Of a DNA stretch of 64,000 bases, positions 35,636 to 47,066 are shown piece by piece. Each line of letters starts with the position of its first letter. The first letter of the stretch is position 1. The notes under the pieces are model-generated. The model made no database searches and was not told the origin of the DNA. It worked only from the letters and a program-made list of their open reading frames with translations. The stretch spans positions 5,962,001 through 6,026,000 of the forward strand of contig JAUCBN010000062.1 in NCBI GenBank assembly GCA_035048815.1. The letters run 5' to 3'. This DNA is from Abelmoschus esculentus. Taxonomy: Eukaryota > Streptophyta > Magnoliopsida > Malvales > Malvaceae. The position numbers and the translations under genes were made by a program.

Positions 35636-37141
35636 TTACGAAGTAGTGGATCCAAAAGAATCCTCCGAATCACTATTGATAAGGAGCTTTCGGCGGGTGC
35701 TTGGTGGTTGTTTTGTTGCTGCCTTTCGTGGGCTTACCATTGTTTTCTTGGCAGATCGTGGTGGTTGGACTCGGATAGGTGTGGGATTGTTGCTTACCTC
35801 CTCCTCGGTGTTGAGATTGATTGGAGACGTTGCTGCGGCAGAAAATGATGATTTTCTCTTCTTGCTAGGTGGCATTGAGGCGAGATAGTCATCCACCGCT
35901 TTTATGGGTGACTCTACGTAATCGGAGGAAGTGCTCTAGTTTAGGGTACTGGAGGCCTATTGTGTACCAGCTCGTTGTGTGGATTCGTCCCTCATTGTTG
36001 GTACTGCCGAGTTAGTTGAGAATGGCTCTGTTGTAGCAGCGGCGGTAGCTGATCTAGTAGGTGTGGTTGGAGTTGTTTGTGGCATGGAGAGGTCGACTGC
36101 AAACTCGGGGAAGAAAGTCGAATAGGTGGGGATTTCTTCAAGGATAGTGGCGATGACGACGCTATTAAACTCCCGGATATAAGTCATGAAGGCCAGTTGC
36201 CTTCTCTCCATGCGTTGCAGAATTTCCAACACTCCTGTAGTTGCTGGAACAGTTTCTTCTGCTACTCCGGTAGTGTTGTCAGGTTGAGCTGCCTCGGCAT
36301 CTACTGCCTCAGTTGTTGGAGGAATGTATGCATCTGGTATAGCGTCTGCAACTTGCATCTGCTTCATATAGACTTCCCTCGTCCATCCTTTCCTCGCCGG
36401 TGTAAATGTGTCAGACGGGAGCGTTGGTACACGTTCCAGATTTCCCAAAGATGTAATTAGACATGAGAAGTAAAGCATACCTTTATCTCTGTTGGCACAC
36501 TCGAATATTTGTTCACTGATTACACGGTCGACATCGATTCTTCGATTGTAAATGATGGAGTGGATGAGTGCCAGCCGTGGCCGATTGATAGTTTGATTTT
36601 GAGAGGTTGTCATCAAGCTCCTTTTAATGACGACGTTCCAAAGTTTCGCTTCAGACCTCAGGTCACAATAGTTGACAAATCCTCTGTTTTTTCCTATGTT
36701 CCACTCAGTTCCAGGTAGGTAGAGTTCTGCCTTCATCATCTCATAGTCATCGGTTGTGAGGGCAACAATGAACTCTATATGTTCGTCATTTTCTATATAT
36801 AGGCCGAAGTGGCCGTTGAAAGTGATGTTTGCCACCGGTATAGCCCGTCCTCGCAGATAGGTGTATGGATTGTTTGCCACTGGACGATGAGCATAAAGTT
36901 CTCGAACCCATTCAGCGTTTGCGGGGTCTGGTTGCTTCGTAAACTTTTGCCACCTCTAGAATGTTATTTTTGATAGTATGAAGGCCACGATTCCAAGGTC
37001 TTCGGCAGCAGTGTAATGGAAACCTTGCTCCTCCCATAATTGTTGGTTTTTTGAAATTTCTCTCATATTCTTGCTCGACTGCCAGTGTAGAAAATCGTCT
37101 TTAGTTCGCCGCTCCGACAGAGTTTGGTTATGGGTTTTCAT
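35636..37141 (-). pseudogene. Athila ORF with Transposase_32-type (putative plant transposon protein) domain
   Basis: One frame runs from the ATG at 37,141 and is interrupted by a TAG at 36,956-36,958. It is then open to 35,957 and resumes in the same frame to 35,636 after further stops. Recognisable segments are RGRAIPVANITFNGHFGLYI, GTEWNIGKNRG, RSLMTTSQNQTINRPRL and LITSLGNLERVP, which match the domain found in the third region of Athila elements. Its role is unknown. The tail is Ala/Thr/Pro-rich and ends in a basic SKKRKSS stretch that could be a nuclear signal. No transmembrane or envelope feature is visible. Confidence 0.8.
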
Positions 37142-37594
37142 TTGTGGAAGAAAGATGAAGAAGGTTGCACAGAATAACGATAAGAAGAAAGAAAGAGTGA
37201 AGGGAAATCATATTTGCCCTTGATTTTATAGGCGAGGGCGACACAACAATTGAGGGAACGGGTGTGATTAATGCTCGTTGGCGTGCACACCACTCAATTC
37301 AAGTTGGCATCCATTGGCAGCAGAATCAACACGGCTTTTGAAATTGTGCGGCATCGTTCCCGCCGAGAATTTTTCTTCCACTTGGGTTGGGTCACTAATT
37401 AATTGGGTTGATTACCTCCCTTTATTCTTCTTTCATGGTACCTAAAAAAAATTGAAAATCAAATTAATAGATGTTGTGAAAATAATAAATATTCTAGAAA
37501 CTAAATTGCAAAAATTGAAATCTAAATCCTAAAACTGAGAACTAAAATGCTAATTCCTAAAACATAAAAGTAAAATATGAAGATTAAGGAAAAA

Positions 37595-38394
37595 TTATGT
37601 TATTGGAGGAGTGCAATTAATTGCATCATCCGGAGTAACCATATTCCCTTTTTTTAATGGAGTATGATGTGATGATCCAGTCATAGCCTCTGCGTCAGGT
37701 GGTTTCTTCCTCGTATGCTTCTGATCAAGGGGTACGTTGCCTCGACAGAGGTTGCCTTGGCGGGTTTTGTTTAGGCAGTCCATCTCTGCATTGAAGTTAA
37801 TTTCAGTTTTAACCTCAATTCTCTGACATTCATCTGGTTCATCCGGATGCCTTAAGATTTTGAATACATTGATCTTCACTTGTTGGTCATTGATCCTTAT
37901 GACCAATTCGCCTTTTTCGTAATCAATCAATGTTCTACCTGTGGCTAGGAACGCCCTTCCCAAGATGATTAGAGCATTTTCATCTACTTTACAGTCTAAA
38001 ATTAAGAAGTCAGCAGAAAATATGAATTTATCTACTCTTATCAGAATATCTTCTATCTTTCCTTTCGGTTGCACGTAAGAACGATCTGCCAGCTGCAACA
38101 TCACCGTGGTTGGTTTTACCTGCCCAATGCCTAGCTTTTGGAAAACTGACATAGACATTAAATTAATGCTGGAACCTAAGTCACACAATGCCTTGCCTAT
38201 ATATTGGTCTCCGATGGAATAAGGTATGATAAAGCTGCCAGGATCTTTTCTTTTGGTTGTGGCCTTGTTGTGCAGCATTGACACACACCTTCTATTGTGA
38301 CAACAGTTTCAAATTCCCCAATTTTTTTCCTCTTGGAGATGATGTCCTTAAGGAACTTGAAATAGTTGGAAATTTGTTTAATTGCCTTTACCAA
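37595..38394 (-). pseudogene. Athila aspartic protease
   Basis: Retropepsin-like protease that would cut the polyprotein. The segment KALCDLGSSINLMSMSVFQK holds the active-site Asp. ILGRAFLATGRTLIDYEKGE is the flap and second half. Upstream (38,394-38,197) is the usual YFKFLKDIISKRKK linker in another frame, so a frameshift near 38,200-38,280 separates linker and protease. The frame ends at 37,595 with no RT. A Lys-rich linker, KHTRKKPPDAEAMTG, follows the domain. Confidence 0.85.
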
Positions 38395-38766
38395 AGGTAT
38401 ATTGATATGTACCTGTTTAAGAATGTCTAAGAATTTCTTAAACTGGTATTCTTGCTTTTGTTGTTTCAGCCTTTGAGGGAATAGTGGTGGTAGTCGCAGA
38501 TCCTCGATCCTTTCAGAGCACTGAAATTGTATCTGTGGTGTGGCTGCGGCATCATTTGCTACGGCATCTTCATCGGCAACGTCTGTTGGTTCCTATGCCT
38601 CAGGTTTTTCTTAAGTAGCTTCTTTTGGGGCTACTGTCTCAGGTTGCTTACCTACTGTCTGAGCGGGTATTTTTGGGTCCTTTAGTTGTAATCCACTTAT
38701 GGTGGATATGGTCTTACATTGTTCATGAGGACCGGTTCTAGTGACTTCAGTATCACTAGGTAGACC

Positions 38767-40212
38767 TCATATAGTTCGACTTTTCATCTGTTGTGCTATC
38801 TGTCTTACTGCTATTTCCAGCATTTTGAGAGCAGACTCATTATTTTTCATTCTCATCTCTGCTATATCCATGAATGTATCCGCTCTCTGGATGAACTTAT
38901 TGGTGTTTACAATATAGGCACCAGTCTGAGCCATGAATGTTTGCAACGTGTTTTCTAATGTCTGGACATCTGTCTGTTGTGGCACCAGTGCCTACTGTGG
39001 CATCTGCTGCTGAACTGTTCTATTCTACTAGAATCCAGTGGGTTGCACAGTTTGATGTTGCAGGTTTAGTGCATTGTTAGGGTTGCTCCACGAGAGGTTT
39101 GGGTGCTTTCTCCATGCTGTGTTATATTTATTGGACATATAATTCCTGTTGAAGTTCCAAACATAGAAGATTGATTCTGGATTTTACGGGCATGCGTTCG
39201 AGTCATGATTGTCACCGAATGTCTCACAAAAAACGGTGATTGTTTTTGCTTCTCGAACATGGCTCGGCTTTTGCAGATCCTTTACCATATTTATCAAGGC
39301 TGAAAGTTGAGCTATGATCGAATCTGAAGAGTCAGAATTTGTCATACCTCGCCTTGTTATGCCTCGCCGAGTAGTTGGGTGTTGATATTCATTCTTTGCT
39401 AACCTGTCCAGAATTTCTAAACTCTCATGTGGTGGGCGGTCTAGTAGTGTGCCGTTAACTGAAGCATCAAGCATCATTCTCGTTGGGGTGTTAACTGCAT
39501 TATAGAAGATTGATACTTGTGTTCACTCGGGTAAACCATGCATGGGGAATTTTTGGTATAATTCCGTGTATCTTTCCCAAGCCACATACATCGATTCGTC
39601 TTCATTTTGCCTGAAGGATGTGATATTGTTTCTCAGCTTATCAGTCATGTTGGTGTAACTGAAGCGAGCAAGGAAGCTTCGGCATAGTTCTGTCCAAGAG
39701 TTCAACGATCCAGGCTGGAGATTGTTTAACCAAGATTTTTCCCTATACCTTAGTGAATAGGGAAACAACTTTAATTTCAGGATATCGACGAAAACTCCCG
39801 GCAGCTTGAATGAGTTGCAGATTTCTAAGAAGGACTTAAGATGCTGCCGAGCATCTTCGTTGGCCGATCCTCCAAATTGGCCCAGAGTGTTAATCATGTT
39901 GAACATGAACGATTTTAGTTCGAAGTGTTCTGCCTCTATATCAGGCATAACTACAGCAGGAGTTAATTCATCCAAATATTCCTCCAGATAATCATGGATA
40001 GTGTGTGGTCTCTCATATCGAGGCAGATTAGCAAGATCAACAACTGCGAATGCGCTTTGGTTGTCTACTGCGGCGGCATTCATGCCAGCGTTCCCCTGTT
40101 GGCCAGGTGCTACGTTCATCCTTTCGCGGATCCCTTGTCGTAGACGCCTTACGGTTCTCTCGATTTCAGAATTAAAAGGATAATTGCCTGCAGAAGGATT
40201 GGGCCTGGTCAT
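38767..40212 (-). pseudogene. Athila gag
   Basis: Capsid-like gag polyprotein. The start at 40,212 (MTRPNPSAGNYPFNSEIERT) lies about 100 bp inside the primer-binding site. The retrotransposon gag domain is at 39,990-39,560 (HLKSFLEICNSFKLPGV, LFPYSLRYREKSWLNNL, FLARFSYTNMTDKLRN). A TGA at 39,523-39,525 interrupts it, and the same frame continues through HESLEILDRLAKNEYQHP to 39,184. Further stops follow, with a coiled-coil-like segment at 38,985-38,767. No zinc knuckle is seen; one Cys-rich vestige lies near 39,200. Confidence 0.87.
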
Positions 40213-41852
40213 GGAAAACCTTTTAAGAAAATTAAAAGAAACAAACTAAAAGTAAAAATAAAACAAAAGAAGTGCATAAATAATTGGTAGTAAAGTTGAG
40301 CGCCAATCTCCGGTAACGGCGCCAAATTTGGTGAAGGCTATACAGTCCTGCTTTTATGATGAAGCATTCATCCATCCACCTTTTGCCAAATTGTAGTATT
40401 TAAGATGTTGAACCCACAGGGATTAGCTTTACTTACGCAATTTATTATTCTTGTACACTGGAAAACTAAGAACTCAAATAATTGAGTTTGAATTATAACT
40501 AAGAAAACTAATTAAAGCGATAAAGATAAGTGATCAAGAAATCAAGTATGGAAAAGTGGGGGCAGGTTAGAGTGCTTCATAGTGTGGAATCAGAATGTAA
40601 TTTTCTCGTTCTTATAATGCAATAGGGTTGACTTGCCGCCTCGGTGGGTCGCACTCAGGGTCGCCGCAGCTGCCTAGGCAGGGTTATGCCTTTTCGATAA
40701 TTTAACTTTTCATAGTTCGACAGAGCATCCTTGTATGTCTCCTCCTTATCCCTAAGTGAAGAGAACTGTTGAAACCCACATCTTGATGATACCTCCCGGC
40801 TTTAATCAAGGGTGAATAACAATCAAACACATGCATCCTTTTAGTCGCTGAAATTCTGGGTGATTTATCTCAAAACCGGATTAGTCAATGCCCTTGAGCA
40901 AAAACCGTATTCTCTCGTTTCGTGAGCCTAATTCTCCTGATATTAGACAAATAGATTTTTCTTCACATACTATCATCTCGAGCTCATATTCAAAGAAGAG
41001 TGATTGTCAAGAGAGAACAAACTATGAAAAACGGAATTGCATTAATAAGAACTAAACAAATTACAAACTTTCTTCCACAACTACTCCACAAACTAACCTA
41101 AACCCCAAGGGGTGATGGAGGAAGTTTAGGGTTTTTCTATAAAACTTGATTTCAAGATATCTTCCTCTCTACATAGGCTATGGTATTTATAGGTTTAGCC
41201 TAGGGCAAACCTTTCCAAACTAGGAATTCAACTATGAGTAAAACACAAGTTAAGTACATAAATAAAAGATCTTTATTTTATTTCCTAGTTTATTCCTATA
41301 AGGATTCTTTTCCCACGTGGCTTTGACCTTGACTTTTCATGCGTTTCCCATCTCAGATTTCTATGATGTTTGTCTTAAAGTGTCCACCTTGTTTTTCTCT
41401 TCAAATCACCTATCATATCAACATTTGTTTTCCAAGTGCTGCCTTGGCATTGGTTACTGCGGCGGATTGCTTTCATAATGTTCTCGTCTTGGAACTGCAT
41501 CAGTATAGTTCTCTTGGCCTGATCTGCTCATTCCTCAGCGTAGCATGTTGCTGCAATGTCTGATGGCAAATCTTGACTGCAGTTGCCATCTTGCTGCCAT
41601 GGCAACCTCCGCCGTAACAACCTTCGCCAAGAAAACCTTCCACTGTGGTATTTTACCTGTCAAGGCATAAAAACAGTAGCAGTGCCCTTTTTCTACCAAA
41701 TATTGCATAAATTCTGTAATTGAGTGAATCAATGCTGAATTGTAGAAAATATGCAATAATGATCAACATTGCCACTCAAATAACCTGAAAACTGATAATA
41801 GTTAGAGAAAAAGGGGGCTATAAAATAGGAATTTTAAACACTTATCAGAAGT

Positions 41853-42150
41853 GATATTTACCTTTGTGTTCTTGTCATCGATGCCTATGAGTTGGAAATA
41901 TTGCTCCAAATCCCAAACGAAGTTGTCCGCTTCTTGGGCGTTCCTTGCCCCTTTGAACTCCTTCGGTTTGGCACATTGATCTTGGGCTTAGCCATTGTTA
42001 CTTTGCCACCATGCTGATTATCACGGCATTCTTGTAGAGGGAAATCTCGACTTTGAGTTTTTAATTTCCCCCAACAATTCTCCTATCAATGCCTCCATCG
42101 CGACTTGAAGGGATATATCTTGTAGGTTCAATTTTTTATATTTCTGGTTG
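41853..42150 (-). pseudogene. Outer gypsy gag, middle piece
   Basis: Contains KEFKGARNAQEADNFVWDL and GIDDKNTKVNIT. The frame is cut at the GAAGT duplication and resumes at 33,319. Rightward it is cut by the solo LTR at 42,158. Stops are present in its first part. Confidence 0.8.
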
Positions 42151-42157
42151 AGAATGT

Positions 42158-43495
42158 TGATAAGTGCTCAACTCACTATCACTTTTTAAACCTTTTATGG
42201 GCATTAATCATTAAATCTACACCCACTTGGATCAATACGTATACTGAATGTGATATATTTAGAAGTTATACTTATAAAAGATGATATTTATAGAAAAGGC
42301 AAGTTTTACTGTATGTTTACATCTGTGCAGGAAATACTATTGTCGCGGCAGCAACGTGGTCGACGCAAGACCTGATGCCGAGGCAGCAGCCGAAAGACAA
42401 GTAGCGATACTGTAGGCGATTGGAAGAGAAAAATACAATGGACGTTTCTGGATATGCAGCACATGGATCGGAGCTGGTTAGCACGAGGAAAAGCCCAAGA
42501 CAAGGCCACGCGGGAAAGCTTCTTACTTGGAATAAACTTGGAAATATTTTATTTATGTAAATGACTTGTTCCCTACTCCAAGTTGTATTCTAATTAGGAA
42601 AGGTTTGCCCTAGGCCAAGCCTATATAAGACCTAGCCGAATAAGGGAATAAGGGAGCCGATTCTTAGAGAGTTCACCCTAAGACTCATTGTTTTCTTTCT
42701 CTCAAATTATGTTCTAAGTTTTCTTAGGGTTTAGGTGAAGGTTGTCGAGTACTTGTGAGAGGAGATTGTACTTTGTTCTTTGTTTCAATGCAATAAAATA
42801 TCAAGGTTTGCTTATCCTTTGCCATTCTTTGTTCTTGCATTCAAGCTCGGGAGAGAAGTTTGTGAGTAATCTATTTATCTAGACCCGGGAGAGTTAGATT
42901 CACGAAAGGGATAAGTACGTTATTTCAATCGCGAAATACTAACTCGGCCTAGGGATAGGTTAAGAGTTTCAACGGCTAAAAGAAGTGTGAGATTGGTTGA
43001 TGATTATAATTGATTCACGCCGGGAGGTATCATCAAGGATTGATCACCAACAGTACTTCGACTTAGGGATAAGCGGATTCATCCAAGGACACTTTGTCGA
43101 ACTTTGATAAATTCCAACCACGAGCAAGGGATTGCCGCGGCGGACAAGTATCGTTGCTACCAAGGCAATAATCTGCAGTACTGCCGAGGCAGTGATGTAC
43201 AATTGCATTGGACAGAGACAAGTTAATCAAATCCACAATACAACATAACTGGATCCTGCCCTCTCTCTTAATCAGATCTCATCCTTTTACTTAGTGTTCT
43301 TTATTTCAATTTATTTAGTTTCATTAAAACCCAAATTACCTGTGTCTTTATTTTATTTCTTTTACAGAGCAAGAAGACGAAGGAGGCCTATTAAGTAAAT
43401 CAATCCCTGTGGAGACGATACACGATTATACTAATCACTTTATTACTTGCGATGTGTCCACTTGCACCAATTGCGTACTTTTGACACGCAATAGA
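42158..43495 (+). mobile_element. Athila-type solo LTR
   Basis: Begins TGATAAGTGCTCAACTC like the LTRs of the neighbouring Athila element but in the opposite orientation, and ends near CTTTTGACACGCA (about 43,491). It shares the AATCAATCCCTGTGGA motif (about 43,400) near its end. It splits the gag of the outer gypsy. I could not match a clear 5-bp target duplication, so the right edge is approximate. Confidence 0.7.
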
Positions 43496-43499
43496 TACC

Positions 43500-43740
43500 T
43501 TGAACGTCTTCCGTGATATCATCCTTGAGGGGATCGATTTAAGTTTCTAATTCCTCGAGGCGATCACTGACAACGTCTATGGATTCCAACGATTCCTTTA
43601 AACTAGATTCGAGTCGGTTTACCTTTTCCTCAAGACTTGTGAATCGACCCTTCAAGGCAACCCTCTTTTTTTCGGTTGCTTGGGTTTCTGTGGCGTTTTT
43701 TGTCGCCTCAATCTCCTCTTTCTTGGTCATATTGAGCGAA
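43500..43740 (-). pseudogene. Outer gypsy gag N-terminus
   Basis: Starts MTKKEEIEATKNATETQA at about 43,730 and runs 63 residues with a heptad-like coiled coil (LEEKVNRLESSLKESLESID). It lies directly inside the primer-binding site (43,745-43,759). It is followed by a stop and the solo LTR. Confidence 0.75.
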
Positions 43741-43762
43741 TTACCTCACTTTGATACCATTT

Positions 43763-44555
43763 TTCACACCCCTGGAGTTTCAGAACTAGGACATGCGACC
43801 TTAGGCTCCTTTTTAAGATTCTTTGGCGTCTAAGTAAGCCTATTAGATCTAATCCAAAGGGGTTGGATACATGCGTAAATGAGAAAATAATGAGATAGAA
43901 GACAAGGAGAGAGGATGTGGGGAAACCCGAGAGATAGCTCGATACTTTTTATTAGATGTTAAAAGCTTTAGAAATAAAGTTTGATGCTTAAGAGCAAAAA
44001 CAAGATCAAGTGAATAATGAGGTGGGGGTAAGCCTCCTTATATAGCCCCCTCTAATCCTAGTTCTAGTCTAACTAGGATTACTAATGCTTCAAGGATTAG
44101 AATTCCTTAGTCCCTAAGGTTTGGCAGAATTCCTTTATGATTAGAACTCTTCAGTCCTTTGGTGTGCTGTCGGATTGGGCCCTAGGGTGCTGCAGACAAG
44201 CCCCTGGTTGCGGGCATAGTCGACCCCTGGTTGGAGACGAAATCGACCCATGGATGCTGGTATTATCGGCTCTTTTGGTACGAGTTTAATCAGACCTTGT
44301 GATGAGGGCGTAATCGAGCTCCATGGTGCGGAGGACTCGACCCCCATGGGTCGAACAAACTCGACTCTCATGGTGCGGACAGATTCGGTGCCCATGGTGC
44401 CGAGGGACTTGGCCCCCATGGTGCCGAAGAACTTGACCTCCTTGATACGGCTTAATGTAGCCTCCGAGTTTGCGGGTGAATTGGTCCCTTTGTTATTGAA
44501 AGTCTAGGCCCTTTGGCATGCTCAAAAATTAGACTCGAAATATTGGTCCGTGACA
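43763..44555 (-). repeat. LTR of the outer gypsy element
   Basis: On the - strand begins TGTCACGGACCAATATTTCG (44,555) and ends beside the primer-binding site at about 43,763. It contains repeated GACTCGACCCCCATGG-type words. No partner LTR is in the window. The short open frames inside are repeat artefacts. Confidence 0.7.
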
Positions 44556-45610
44556 TTAAGCTCTAATCATAAATTCTAAATTTAAACCCTAAATCTTAAA
44601 CACACTATTTTAAAGTCAAAGAACTAAAAGAGACACTAAGGAGGCATCTGATTTTAACCCCAAAAGAATACTCTAAGATGAATTATTGTCTGCAATAAGT
44701 CCTTAAGAATTTTAAAATTAAATTAAGACTTTAACGGTATGTGACGTTAATAGTATTTACTACACCAGATTTGACATATAACGGTGATATTAGCGGTGTT
44801 TTTAGAATAAACGCTACATTAAATGTCACATATAGTGGCGTTTATTCATAAATGTCGAAATTTTTTTTCAACAATGACGTTTTTTATAAACGCCACAACA
44901 ATATCAACTTATTGCGTTTTCTTAGAAACCACCAAAAAGTTTGTCTTTTTAGTGGCTTTTTCCCACAAACACCGAAATTGCTTGCATTTTTATAACGTTT
45001 TTAAAGATAAATGCCGCAATTTATTTGTGACGTTTTTAAAGATAAACGCCGCAAAACCCTCTCAAACAATTGCATTCTATCGTGCGAATTAAGCCGCACG
45101 TGGTATATAAAATTTTTCAAAATTTTTCATTTGTTCTAAAATTTTCCCAACATATGTCATCTATTCTAAAATTTTCCAAAATTTAATATGTAAAATGTTG
45201 ATTATAGTGTTAATATTACATTTCTACAACCAATCAAATTATAATGTAGTATTAACGGCACTAAATTATGCGTGGATGTCGATAATTATGTATCTAAAGT
45301 TAATAATTTAACTTGCTATTAATTTTTATATACCACTTCAATTTATTAACTTCACATCAACATAATAGATTTTGGAAAATTTTAGAACATACGACGTACT
45401 ATTAACGTCATGTCCCGTTACAGTCTTAATGTAATTTTAAAAATCCGTAAGGACTTCTTGCAAACGTTAATTCATCTTAGGGTACGCTTGTGGGGTGAAA
45501 ATCACATACTTCCTTAGTGTCTCCTTTAGTACTTTCACTTTAAAATAGTAGGTTTAGTATTTAGGATACAAGTTTAGAATTTATAGTTAAAGTTTAAAGA
45601 ATTAAAAATA
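44556..45610. repeat. Long inverted repeat around a CACTA-like subterminal array
   Basis: Arms 44,556-44,757 and about 45,397-45,610 are imperfect reverse complements (for example GTGACGTTAATAGTA against TACTATTAACGTCATG, and CTAAGATGAATTATTG against GTTAATTCATCTTAG). The loop starts with CTACACCAG (44,760) and carries about seven units of a GGCGTTT...AAACGCC motif at 44,795-45,060, the style of subterminal repeats in plant CACTA elements. No protein is encoded. Confidence 0.7.
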
Positions 45611-46560
45611 ATAAGTATATTTAGGGTGTAGGATTTATGGTTTAAAAGGTAGAAATTAAATTTAGAGTTTAAAATTTAATTATTAAGAATTTTAATATAG
45701 AGAATAAAATAGGCCATGGTTAGGGGCAAAGGAATTTTGTTCACTCTGGGTGAAAATCATTTGACTCCTTTGGTGCCCCACTTTAAAATTATGGGTTTAT
45801 GATTTAGTGTTTATGGTTATGGTTTAGGGAATTAGGATTAGAGTGTATCTTCATGGTATAAGGTTTAGGGTTTAAAATGAAAAATTAAAATTAGGGTTTA
45901 AAATTTAATTTGTAAATATTTTTTAGTGTATGACATAAAAGGGGCATAGATAGGGCAGAGGATTTATTTTTTTCACTTTTGGTGAAAATCAGCCGCCTAC
46001 TTTGCTTCCCTTAGTTTAAAATAACGAGTTTAATGTTTAGGGTTAGGATTAAGAGAAGTTGGGGTAGAGTGTATTTTTCGGGTTTAGGGTTTAAAATATT
46101 GATATTAAAATTAGCGTTTAGAATTTAATTTTTAAGTATTTTTTAGTGTAGGGCATCAAAGGGGTATGATTAAGGGATAGAGGATTTTTTTTCACTCTAG
46201 ATGAAAATCATTTGCCTCTTTTGGGGCTCCTACTTAAAAATAGCGGGTTTAGGGTTTAAGGAATTAGGTTTGTAGTTGGGTTTGGGCCATGGTTGTAATA
46301 GTTGGGCTACCGGTTTGTGATGGGTTAAGGGATAGCTAATGGGTATAAGTTTGGGCTTAACAGATTGTAAGTGGGTTCTAAGAGTAAATGGACTTTTGAT
46401 TTATAATGTTTAATGGACCGGTTGTTTATTTGTTTATATATATATATACTTTTGGATTTTGGGAATAATAATTTTTTGAATTTAATAATTGTGGTTTATT
46501 TCGGTTTTTGGTTTTTGAGATTTGATTTAAGGGTTTTTGGATTAGGGTTTAGGGTTTAAT
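45495..46560. repeat. Tandem array, about 230-bp unit, with TTTAGGG-like words
   Basis: A GGTGAAAATCA start recurs near 45,495, 45,745 and 45,980, with a variant (GATGAAAATCA) near 46,200. Each is followed by a TTTAAAATA run and GGGTTTA, then degenerate TTAGGGTTTA words. Single relatives occur at about 53,350-53,530 and, inverted, at about 55,880-56,000 and 57,880-58,080. Confidence 0.7.
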
Positions 46561-46678
46561 CGAACCCGGGCAAAAATGGTTATTACAATTGGCCATATAA
46601 TTATCGTTGATTGTTTTAAATTCATACTGCTTACAATAAAAGGATAATAATTGGTTAAGACCGAATGAATCGAATAAA

Positions 46679-46716
46679 AAATTGATAATTGATAATTGAT
46701 AATTGATAATTGGATA
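46679..46716. repeat. (ATTGATA)n heptamer repeat
   Basis: Five successive ATTGATA-type units. A simple repeat at the edge of the following direct repeat. Confidence 0.85.
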
Positions 46717-46720
46717 ATAA

Positions 46721-47013
46721 TTGATATTTGTATCAATTTGAAAAATATTTCTATATTCAAGTAAAGAAAATATCAACTAAGTGCAATTGATACGTTAAGC
46801 TTAATTTTAGATAGAAAACAAATGTAATGAACTGAAGGCAGTATATAAATATTTTAGTTATTAACAACGGAGTGGGACAAGTTTTTGCGCCTTGTCTCAA
46901 CAAAAAATGTAATCAACAAGCTTTATGTTCTCTAATAGGTTTTATCCTTGACCTTAGATAATAAATAAATAATTTGATTCATTGTGGCCCTAAAAATTTA
47001 ACAAAAAATGATT
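46721..47013. repeat. Direct repeat, left copy (partner 50,199-50,493)
   Basis: About 293 bp starting TTGATATTTGTATCAATTTG, differing from its partner at only about half a dozen positions. The two copies bracket the solo LTR at 47,067-49,828. Gene-free. Confidence 0.88.
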
Positions 47014-47066
47014 TAAATTCAACAAGCTTTATATTTAAATTATTTTTTCAAAAATAATTACATAAT

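Larger units (their letters stand above)
33320..41847 (-). mobile_element. Athila-like gypsy element lacking RT and integrase
   Basis: LTRs are 33,320-34,728 and about 40,329-41,847 (TGATAAGTGTTTAAAA start on the - strand). A perfect 5-bp target duplication GAAGT lies at 33,315-33,319 and 41,848-41,852. The primer-binding site TGGCGCCGTTACCGG (about 40,323-40,309) is the Asp-tRNA type of Athila elements. A polypurine tract TTTGGGGGTA lies at about 34,741-34,731. Gag, protease and a PF20167-type ORF are present; RT, RNase H and integrase are absent. It sits inside the gag gene of the outer gypsy element. Confidence 0.88.
27170..44555 (-). mobile_element. Outer gypsy retrotransposon, - strand, triply interrupted
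   Basis: Reading right to left: LTR at about 43,763-44,555 starting TGTCACGGACC; primer-binding site TGGTATCAAAGTGAG (43,759-43,745, Met-tRNA type); gag N-terminus 43,740-43,500; gag middle 42,150-41,853 (ARNAQEADNFVWDLEQYF); gag end and a knuckle 33,319-32,790; aspartic protease 32,801-32,475; then, beyond a copia insertion, the integrase C-terminus 27,778-27,300. RT, RNase H and most of integrase are missing, and no left LTR was found. Three other elements sit inside it. It abuts an inverted repeat at 44,556. Confidence 0.82.

Noticed and set aside
35957..36880. Envelope-like protein in the Athila element
   Set aside because: No signal peptide, transmembrane segment or furin-like site is visible. 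The motifs fit the Transposase_32-type domain better.
44141..44507. Paired open frames with repetitive Met/Gly/Thr content
   Set aside because: They come from a short GACTCGACCCCCATGG-type repeat in the gypsy LTR; no family resemblance.
44795..45060. CRISPR-like regularly spaced palindromes
   Set aside because: Units are diverged, spacers are not unique sequence, and the context is a plant nuclear genome with CACTA-like ends.
45495..46560. Interstitial telomere (TTTAGGG)n
   Set aside because: The words are degenerate, widely spaced and embedded in a 230-bp unit; no continuous TTTAGGG array exists.
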